Below are positions 55,960 to 64,000 of a DNA stretch of 64,000 nucleotides, piece after piece. A program made the translations under genes and the position numbers. Source of the DNA: Macrocystis pyrifera (Eukaryota; Sar; Phaeophyceae; Laminariales; Laminariaceae); NCBI GenBank assembly GCA_031763025.1, contig JASSKH010000026.1, positions 2,604,001 through 2,668,000 of the forward strand. Reading direction: 5' to 3'. Numbering within the stretch: position 1 is the stretch's first letter; every line of letters begins with the position of its first letter. The notes under the pieces are model-generated. The model saw only the letters and a list, made by a program, of their open reading frames with translations. It was not told where the DNA came from and did not search any database.

Positions 55960-57180
55960 ATATTGTTCGTGTTCGTAGACACAAACCAACAACTTGAAAT
56001 CCAACTTGTGCGTGCGTGGGCGAGCAAATTCTTAAGCCCGCGGGTTGAGTGCTGCCCTATCGCCCTTCAACGATGTCATCGGTCGAATCATCGGACACTA
56101 AAACCACAAGCAAGCACCACCCATAGCATTGAAGGCCCGTTGCCTAGCCTCTACATCGTGCCGGATGTTAGCCGGGGGGGCGCAGAGTCTGTGTTATCAG
56201 AAAACGCCAAGCAAGAGTGTCGTCCTACGTCCACCAATAGTGCTCCAGCACTCCACGGCACACTTCGACTGGTTTTGACCGTTGACCCCTCTACCGCAAC
56301 CTACGGAGCGTTTTAACCCGCATATCCGTTGGCGGTTTCGCTTTCATCGTCGTCGCATTCGCTGTCCTCGCCGCGGCTACTTCCCGACCTGTAGTCAATC
56401 TCGAAGGCCAGCCTAGCACTAGGGCTGTACGCTGTGGGTCGGTTGTCGGTTGTCTGTTGGCTATGGGCCGTAAAAATAAATCCCCTTTCCTCAAATTTTG
56501 GGAGTTCCCACCTAACAACGGTGTTATTTTTTTAGTGCCTTTTCATTCGTTTGGACCCGCCTTGCCTTGCCTCGCGGAAGATAGGCAAGATCGGCACGAA
56601 AATGACGATCAGACACGCTGTTTCAGAAAAGGTCACTCAGGCATTTTTTCAGGCATGCCTTCAAGGCCAGGGCCTAGCTCCACTGAATATTCCAAAGCGC
56701 TACGCATAACCAGATAAGATTCGCCCGCAGATATATTTCTAAAACGCTACGTGCAACCATATAAGATTCGTCTACAGGTAAACCTGGTAGTCCCAAAGCG
56801 CTATGTGCAACCATATAACGTTCACATACGGGTATATACGCTCCTATACGACGATGGATGTGTTCCTCCATCACATACATGTTCGTAAGTTTTTTGTTTC
56901 TTTCGTCGTTTCCTCCTTTTTTCTCTTCTTTCTTCTTTCAGTTCTCTTCGTGTGTTTCTTTTTTCTTTTTCCTTTTCTTTTTTCGAGTGTACATATAAGA
57001 GCATGGACATGTTCCTGGTGTTATTCAGTTGCAAGTGATACGGGATGGTATACCACAGCTGGTTAGCACCGTTTCCCTTGCGGACTGGTATGATCCAGTC
57101 GTGCGCACTATTTCGTACTTGTTTGTGATTCTCCCATCGAGATGAAATTTCATTACAGCCTGTTTTGTGACCACAGGCAG
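55960..57180. other. Intergenic, no gene recognised
   Basis: A minus-strand frame near 56315-56450 encodes an acidic stretch (GSSRGEDSECDDDESE) but has no partner exon that I can identify. A CT-rich tract lies at 56890-56985. Confidence 0.35.
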
Positions 57181-57181
57181 G

Positions 57182-58437
57182 TGTTTAGTGTAAGGCAGTA
57201 CGGACCTGGGGACCGACTACTGCTAGCAGGTTGATGCCTTTGGCTCTGCTCTGGTCACTCACACGAGTTGCTTGACGATGTTAGAATTTATAAGCTCTTG
57301 TATTATTAATAGTTGCTGCTTGCCTCGCCAGATGTCTTCTGAACGAAGGGGCGAGGTGCTCACCAGAAAGGCAGGCGATGACGCCTGCCAGGTATGATAA
57401 GGGGACGATTGCTACAAACCATAATGCCGCAGCAGGGGAGAGGGGATACCATAACACTAGCCCACCCTGAAGGGCCGTATATGCAGATTCATAGAAAACT
57501 CAGGCACGAACCAAACCAATCCGGAGAATTCGGGGAATGGATCGAAGATGCGGCACTTGACAACCCACTCCCACACCTCTAACGTGCAAGGCCGTAGCCA
57601 ACTACACGTGGATAATAGTTGGATTTTTAGCGTGACGGACATCATACACCCAAGAGAGGCTCGGACGGCTATCGTGCTGCGCCCAGGACGGAACCGGCTG
57701 CCCGGAGTGCCGTTCTGGGGCCAGCGCGCTTGTCGCTGTGTCCGGCCTTGCAGCGGGCTGCAGTCTCGATCGAACCAGCGGCAAGCATGGTGAAAGGAAC
57801 GAGGGTCACCTGTTGCAAGCAGTGACCGAGGGGCTGCTGTGGCACTGCCAAAAACAGCAGCGGTGACACAGATGCTCGTGTTACCAACTAGCAAATAATC
57901 AGGCGGACCGGGAGAGTACGAAAAATCCCCTGCGCCGTGCGGACCAACAGCGCATGAACCTATAGCGGCTGTTGCATCAGTCTCACCGCGCGACGCGCTG
58001 GGGAAGCGGCGGATATCATACTCTAGAACGCAATCGCCAAAAAGAGAACGCATCAATAAACAGCAAGAAGCCGAAAAAAACAGACTACAAGAGCGAAAAG
58101 TCAAATTTGTCAGCGGATAAAAAAAATCAGACCTCGAACTGGTGCCAAAAGCGTCCTGCCGACGACGCCAATGTTGAGTGTGAGGCAATATGGACCGAGG
58201 GACCGACTACTGCTAGCAGGTTGATGCCTTTAGCTCTGCTCTGGTCACTCACACGAGGTGATTGGCGATGTTAGAAATTATAAGCTATTTGTGTTAGTTG
58301 CTGTTTTCCTCGCCAGATGCCTTCTGAACGAAAGGTCGAGGTGCTCATCAGAAAAGCAGGCGATAACGCCTGTCAGGTCTGATGAGGGGACGCTACAAAC
58401 CATAATGCCGCAACAGGGGAGATGAGATACCGTAACA
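57182..58437 (-). mobile_element. TRIM-like LTR fossil, both LTRs present
   Basis: LTRs at 57182-57456 and 58172-58437 enclose 715 bp without gag or pol. CAGG on both sides is a 4-bp target duplication. On the minus strand the 5' LTR is followed by TGGCGTCGTCGGCAGGAC (primer-binding site) and the 3' LTR is preceded by AGGGTGGGCTAG. The LTR sequences differ from those of the element at 16.1 kb although the internal edges are shared. The LTR pair is clearly diverged, so the insertion is not recent. Confidence 0.8.
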
Positions 58438-58439
58438 CA

Positions 58440-58830
58440 GGATATTAGGGAGGAAGTGAGCTAATGTGGGAACATCATCATCAAGGACTCAAAGGAGACG
58501 CGCGTGTGCAAAAATTCACGGTCTGACTCGTAAAATCTCCTTCATTCAACTTGAACAAGCCTTTACGCACTGTACTGCTGTCTATTCAATCAATCCTCAA
58601 GCATTAATGCCTCCAGTAGAGCCTACCATTTATTCGAGAACATGGTTGTCACACATTGTGTAGAAGACAAAGGGGGTACTGTATAAGGCTCACCAACAAT
58701 GGGTGATTGGGTCTGTTTGCCTTTCAGTTTTGGGGTTAGGGTTATGGACAGGTAGCTCACCTCTTACCCTCAGTACAGTTCACAGTATGCGAGAAAATGT
58801 ATGGTCTACTTCCTGCCTTATTAAACGTTC
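58440..58830. other. Intergenic, no gene recognised
   Basis: Unremarkable DNA between two LTR fossils, with no open frame of note. Confidence 0.4.
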
Positions 58831-58833
58831 TTT

Positions 58834-58950
58834 GTTAAGGTCAGTCCGTTGGGCTACTGGTAAAGGTCAACCAATCGCCTAACCAAACCAAGCCTTTCAT
58901 AACACTTTCCCACCCTGGAACGGACCGGATATACGGGTCGACGCGTGTCA
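58834..58950 (-). mobile_element. LTR fossil fragment (TRIM-like family)
   Basis: A short unit from GTCAGTCCGTTGGGCTAC to TTTCATAACA is followed by the family's internal edge TTTCCCACCCTGGAACGG. It belongs with the LTR type seen at 18.3 and 19.95 kb. Confidence 0.45.
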
Positions 58951-59109
58951 CCAACACGCGGTTCCAATTTCTGGGGATCCAGAACTATTTTTCAAGTTCT
59001 ATATATATATGAGGATATTCACTTTTCTTTCAACAAAAGCGGTTTTCATCGAACTCGAACTCAAGACCAACGACTCATGTCCTGTCGTGGACGCCAAATA
59101 TTATGTCCA

Positions 59110-59380
59110 AGGTCGGGACACTTTGTACATCTTGCTACTACAGGTTTGCCTATCGAGCAGGTACTCGTTGGTGCTCACGTGTGTTGATTGCTTAGCGATA
59201 GAAGAAGGGCAGCTATATTCGAGCGCAATGAGAGACGGAGAGCGAGGCTCGTGCCTATCTACAAAACCCCTGGTCTTCCATCTCAAATACGCCTCCCAAC
59301 TCCTACAAATACGATCCCAATACCTGGACCCAGATATTTACCGGCCTTCGAGCATCATTCAAAGCAACACGACATTAATT
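59110..59380 (-). mobile_element. LTR fossil, solo-like
   Basis: It shares GATAGAAGAAGGGCAGCT, AAAACCCCTGGTCTTCC and TACAAATACGATCCCAATAC with the LTR of the element at 16.1 kb. Confidence 0.55.
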
Positions 59381-59386
59381 AATTAA

Positions 59387-59468
59387 CCCCTGTAGGATAG
59401 CACTCCCGATAATTACTTGGAAATAGAAACATTAAAGTTCATATACAGTTAGTGCTGTACTAAAAGGG
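59387..59468. mobile_element. MITE-TTAA (piggyBac-like) copy
   Basis: 82 bp with TTAA exact on both sides and ends CCCCTGTAGGATAGCACTCC and GTACTAAAAGGG. The interior has drifted most of all copies. Confidence 0.7.
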
Positions 59469-59819
59469 TTAACCCTAACCCCAACCCGATCAACCAATAT
59501 ATAGTGTATGTGTGTGCAGCTGGCGTAAAATCTGCCCGTTCGGGCGAAGTTGTTCAGACGTTGCTTGAATAAAACACAAAATGCGGGAGGGTTTTGTCAC
59601 GAAACTGCATGGGACTATTTCCCATTATTGCCGGTTTCGGCTAACAACGGCGGCCTCCCACCCCGACCCAGAGCTCTAACCCTGACCGTAACCCTAGCTA
59701 ACCAGAGGCCTACTTGGGCGGTGTGCTAGCTGGTCGTTGTGCTTGGAAAGGCTCTATTTCTTTGCTGTTGGGGCACATCTAACATCTAAGGTAGTCGCCT
59801 GAACGGGCAGAATTACGCG

Positions 59820-60050
59820 AACACGTACGTGTGTGTGTTCTTTCTACTCGACGATATCCAGGACATCCATGTCCGCGCCGATTCTTCACGACCTGGGAGC
59901 GATACAAGCTCGGTGGTCACACAACCACGACACAGAGATACTACAGCAGTATATTGAAACACAGCAAGCAGAGAAAACAAATGGAATGCCATGTTCATCG
60001 TACTGGGTACGACAGGCACATCATGTACATGCTAGCAGTAGTCCTCTTCG
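59820..60050 (+). repeat. CATTAAACCG repeat copy
   Basis: TTCTTTCTACTCGACGATATC, CCGCGCCGATTCTTC and TACGACAGGCACATCATG mark a diverged copy. Confidence 0.55.
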
Positions 60051-60174
60051 TCGTCTCCGATCTCCTACACTTGGGGCAAGTGTGCGTCAACGATAGCGTT
60101 GCTTATTGTACACCGGGTCTGCAAAAAACTATGTATACCCTGTTGTAGCTTAGTATACCTGGTACACTACAACT

Positions 60175-60446
60175 CTCAAGTTCAAGGTCGGGACAATTTG
60201 TATCCCTTGTTAGGTTTGCCTATTGAGCAAGTACTCGTTGTTACTCACATGTATTGAATGTTTAAGAGATATTTGGGGGGGTTTTTCGAGCACGATCAGA
60301 GACCGAGATCAAGGCTCGTGCCTCGCCGGGAAACCCCCTGGTTTTCCATCTAAGATGGGCCTCCCAAGTACTACAAGTACGATCCCAATACCTGAACCCA
60401 GGTAATTAACGGCTTTTCGGCCTCGGTCAAAGCAGTACCATAACAA
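60175..60446 (-). mobile_element. LTR fossil, solo-like
   Basis: It matches the LTR at 59110 (AGGTCGGGACAATTTGTATC, CCTGGTTTTCCATCTAAGAT) and ends CCATAACA. Confidence 0.55.
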
Positions 60447-60449
60447 GCA

Positions 60450-61175
60450 GCAGCAACTACTGCTGTACGTAGTATTATCATACCAGGTATGGTATATAGT
60501 ACAAGCGCTTCGTGTCGTGGGCGGTTCCGCCCCGTACGCTCGTTCGGGAGGAAGAACAGAAGAACGGAACAGACGGCTCAAGCAATTAGGTGCAACCAGG
60601 CAACGCCTGATGCCAAGAGCTCCATGCTCCATCCAGGAAAACAACCCGAACGCCGTATGCCGTACGTACGTACATACCCCAGGTACGGTACTTATATTCT
60701 TCTCTTGATATGCTGTACCAGGTATGTAAGAAGAGAAAGCACAGCACGGCACAGCAGCACCGCAAAAGCAATGAAAATGAAACCGATATTCCGAAAAAGA
60801 AAAAAAAAAAAAACGTCCCCTCTCATGTAATTTTTTTTCTGCCTGGTCGGAGCACAAGAAGAAAAAAATCGAGCGGCAGAACAGCCTGTTTTGTGACTGC
60901 ACAGACCACAGGCAGAGTTTCAGGGAAGTGGGCTAATGCGAGAATTTGGGAGTAAAAAAAATCAGGCCAACTACTCAGAGTTCATTTTTTATACGAGAAT
61001 TTACAGCCAAGCATTTACCCTCGGCGAGGAACGCCACTCTAAATAAATATGTAACAGCCTACTACTAGTAATTGGTGGTAATGAGGCGCGACCTCAGCAA
61101 TACCTGCAGTAGTCATATCTGCGATGCATCATGCACAAAACATTTATTTGATTTGTGCTGAACCAACACGAACGA
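60450..61175. other. Intergenic, no gene recognised
   Basis: Three TACCAGGTA motifs (near 60157 just outside, 60480 and 60717) and an A tract at 60798 stand out; no exon was seen. Confidence 0.4.
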
Positions 61176-61177
61176 AC

Positions 61178-61770
61178 ATAGCAGCATCAGCAGTAGCAGT
61201 GGGACGCACGAGGCCAGGGTCAGCGTCGATGTACGCTCGGCGGCTCGGCTTGTCAATCTAACCCTTGAACCCTTTGTACACATCTACAGCAGCAGCAGAA
61301 GTGTTTCTCCTGCAACAAAACAGCAGCAGCAGTAGCAGTAGGACACACGACGCCAGGGTCAGCGTCGCTGTACGCTCGGCGTGTCAATCTCACCCCTTGA
61401 ACCCTTTGTACACGTACTCGATTTTGTCCTGTGTTGGTTTTGAACTCGAAATTCGGCATAATAATTTCAAGACGAAAAATCTGCACTCGACGTGCTCTGT
61501 CCAAGAGAGAACTTCTCGTAGCAGGTAGCAGGTGCCACCGCTACTACAGATGATGTACGACATCTACAGCAGAGCTTCTCCAGCAGCAAAACAGCAGCAG
61601 CAGCAGGACACACGAGGCCAGGTCAGCGTCGCTGTACGCTCGGATTGTGTGTGAACCCTTCGTACATGTGTTTCCTGGTCCCGAACTCATAATTTGTAAG
61701 ACGAAAAATCTACAATCTGACGTGTGTCCAGCAGAGCTTCTTCTAGCAGTGCCACCACCACTACTACTGC
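61178..61770. repeat. Complex tandem repeat with CAG runs
   Basis: Three units each hold a CAGCAGCAGCAGTAGCAG run, GACRCACGAGGCCAGG, GTCAGCGTCGCTGTACGCTC and TGAACCCTTTGTACA; the second and third also share ATAATTT...AAGACGAAAAATCT. Confidence 0.7.
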
Positions 61771-62160
61771 TGTACAACAACTATTATACAGCAGATACTC
61801 TCCTGCTTCTCAGTCCCCTCATCAGCAGGAGGATGGGCCTGCAGCATGTCTCGGGGACATGACCCGAACGCTCGTTGCTGTGGACAGACACAGTCTGCCT
61901 ACCTACGAGTACTCGTAGAGCTAGCTGGGTTTCAAAATATAATGTGTTGTTGGTTCTGTGTTTTTTCAACATGGCCCAGCACCAACATGTGCCTACACAC
62001 GTTGCCACACCTAACTCGAGCTGCTGTGAACGACTTACCACCGCACCAGCACCAGGAGGTCTGTTTTGTGTGTGCGCGTCCACAGAGCCCGCCGGGACTG
62101 GAATTGGTGCGGTGTGCGTCGAGGGCGGTGGTCAAACGTTGCCCAAAAAAATGTTGAATC

Positions 62161-62206
62161 ACACACACATACACGCTCACCACACACACACACACACACA
62201 TACAGA
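62161..62206. repeat. CA microsatellite
   Basis: (CA)n with a few interruptions. Confidence 0.8.
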
Positions 62207-62258
62207 GAAACTCAAAACAAGGCACCCCACGCTCGTATCCGAGCCGCTATGAAGAGGC

Positions 62259-62322
62259 TTTTTTTTTCTTGGAAAATTCCAAGAAAAAAAAGGCTCGCCC
62301 GCTTTTAGCGCGCTTCGCGCGC
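62259..62322. other. Two adjacent inverted repeats (hairpins)
   Basis: Arms of about 16 bp (T8-CTTGGAA and TTCCAAG-A8) at 62259-62292 are followed by GCGCGCTTCGCGCGC at 62308-62322, an ideal TTCG-capped stem. The role is unknown. Confidence 0.7.
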
Positions 62323-62774
62323 CTCATTATTAATGCTACTGCTTGTCTGTATGCTCAATGATGACATCACAATAAGCCGTGAACCTTCTATCAATAGCCG
62401 AATTTGGGGTCGCGTACTGCTGCTTGCGCTTGTCGTGATCAACAAGGGGGACATTTGTCATATTTCCATCTGGAAGAAAAAGGAGTAATAAGAATAGTAC
62501 CGTTGTAAAAGTTGGGTGGCATCTACTCACCTACTACTGCCGTGGCCGTGGCATCTATACAGCAGCACTACAGCAGTAAATTAAGGGAGGGGGGGGTAAG
62601 TTGTGGTTCGTAGTTGCACGCACAACAACAGCGAACATCAACAATCATCCACCATCTTCAACGCAACGTGAACGAGAACGATGAGCAATTAGCGGTTTTA
62701 CCTATTAATACTGCTGCCTGGTACAGCAGTACCTATCTACTACACACGCAGCAGTATGTAGGTACCAGGTCTGT

Positions 62775-62990
62775 GTGTGTGTGTTCTTCACATTAAACCG
62801 TTCTTCTACTCGTCGACATCCAGCAAGCCCAGCTTCCGTGCTGATTCTTCACCCTAGAAGGATGCGAGCTCTGTGGTCACAGACTACGACACAGAGATAA
62901 CACACCGTAAAGCATTAATATAAGCATACGCAATACCATGCCTTCGCACTACTGCTGTAGGTGCGGCCGCGACACAAGGTACGTACTCGT
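62775..62990 (+). repeat. CATTAAACCG repeat, diverged subfamily copy
   Basis: The same subfamily as 14140 (CCAGCAAGCCCAGCTTCCGT, GGATGCGAGCTCTGTGG, GGTGCGGCCGC). It lies 0.8 kb from the U6 gene. Confidence 0.65.
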
Positions 62991-63073
62991 GGAATGAAAA
63001 AAAATCCGTACCCACAAAGTAAGTACATGTATACACCACTACCACCGCAAAAAGAAAGAGCGCAAAGCCTTAC

Positions 63074-63190
63074 CCTGCTCTCTCGTAGCCGTAAGTTCGT
63101 GGCTCCACCGAAATCCAGGCCCGGTTCCTCTGACCAACCGAATGATATACAACAATTGTTCCCAACGGAGGAAAGTTGCAACGCCCCGGC
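63074..63190 (-). CDS. Possible internal exon, function unknown
   Basis: On the minus strand a good acceptor (TTATACCACATTCACAG) and donor (AGG then GTAAGG) bound 117 nt open in one phase-0 frame. The frame contains CISFGWSEEPGLDFGGAT and NLRLRESR. No neighbouring exon or family was recognised. Confidence 0.3.
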
Positions 63191-63776
63191 CTGTGAATGT
63201 GGTATAAGCAATGAGAATAACGGACGGAATGAATACTCAGCGGTCAGTCAGTCAGTCAGTCAGTCAGCCCCATTCGGAGTTGCACTCAGGTTCTGTGGCA
63301 TTTTGATTATCATCGAGGATCGGGGATTGGGGGAGGCGAGAGAGGCAGAGAGCAGAGAGCATGATGCATGGGGGCAAGGGGGGTGCTGTTCTCAGTTCCG
63401 CTGCTGTCGTTGGAAAGGAGTATAGGGACACCATGCCATGTGGGGTTGGGGTCGGGGTCTGTTGCGGTTACAAGGGGGTAACATAATACATGCATGCAGC
63501 AACAAACAGCAGTGATAATAATATTTATTAATAGTAAGATGAAGGTGTATTATTAGTATGTATACCATCAATAACAATCTGACGTGCTGCCTGAGTACCT
63601 GGTGCAGTACAGACTGCACTGCTATGCTACATGCTGCAGCAGTAGAGCAGTAGTAATAATGTAATAATACGAGAGTACATCAGACAGAGACACAGCAGCA
63701 GTAGTATTAACTAATTAATCGTTAATCGTCCTAGTCATTTTATTTATTTAGATACATATATTCATGCCACATATTT

Positions 63777-63801
63777 GGAATGACGAAAGTCATCATCCGT
63801 A

Positions 63802-63832
<31 letters not shown>

Positions 63833-63881
63833 GGCCCCTGGAGTAAGGATGACACGCATAAATCGAGAGGTGTATCGAAAC
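63777..63881 (+). ncRNA. U6: U6 spliceosomal snRNA
   Basis: A 105-nt copy, identical by eye to the one at 14701-14805. It has the 5' stem-loop, ACAGAGA box, AGC triad, internal stem-loop and a T run (63882-63890) as Pol III terminator. An A/T-rich ATACATATATT element lies 15-25 bp upstream. That upstream sequence differs from the other locus. Confidence 0.95.
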
Positions 63882-63938
63882 TTTTTTTTTACTTCTTGTT
63901 GTCATTGTATATACCAACCATACTACCACTCCGAACCA

Positions 63939-64000
63939 AAAGATTAGCATGGCCCCTGGAGTAAGGATGACACGCATAAATCGAGAGGTGTATCGAAACT
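63939..64000 (+). pseudogene. U6: 5'-truncated U6 copy (runs off the window)
   Basis: The 3' 60 nt of U6, from AAAGATTAGCATGGC to ATCGAAACT, recur 57 bp after the full gene. The ACAGAGA box and 5' stem-loop are missing. Confidence 0.9.

Overview
This is nuclear DNA of a eukaryote. It holds two intron-rich protein genes with GT-AG introns, spliceosomal U6 snRNA genes, non-LTR retrotransposons, a tRNA-derived SINE and several MITE families. Dispersed exons, CAG/CTG triplet runs, very long G/C homopolymers and a fungal/algal-type MpaB-like oxygenase would fit an alga of the stramenopile (brown-algal) kind. That lineage call is inference and weak.

Layout. 0.36-6.0 kb (+): the 3' part of a GH47 alpha-1,2-mannosidase gene, five exons read by eye; the 5' part lies outside the window. 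6-14 kb: repeats, a tRNA-derived SINE pair and a 2.5-kb LINE. 14.7 kb (-): a U6 snRNA gene. 16-20 kb and 50-60 kb: fossils of a small LTR (TRIM-like) family sharing one primer-binding site. 25.6-41.85 kb (-): an apparently complete nine-exon gene for a 355-residue MpaB/DUF2236-type membrane oxygenase, whose introns are packed with minisatellites, G/C tracts and repeats. 42-56 kb: a dense nest of MITEs, SINEs, a 109-bp repeat family and a second LINE copy. 56-63 kb: more LTR fossils and CAG-rich tandem repeats. 63.8-64 kb: a second U6 gene identical to the first, followed by a truncated third copy.

How it fits together. GH47 trims mannose from N-glycans in the ER/Golgi, MpaB-like proteins are membrane-bound haem oxygenases, and U6 is the spliceosome's catalytic RNA; nothing suggests they form one pathway. 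Most of the window is mobile or tandem DNA. The features that look least described are a roughly 520-bp repeat bounded on both sides by same-strand G/C homopolymers, TTAA-flanked piggyBac-like MITEs, local tandem duplications that each copy an exon/intron junction of the MpaB-like gene, and a recurrent TACCAGGTA palindrome. All coordinates, splice sites and family calls come from reading the sequence by eye; no alignment or search was run.
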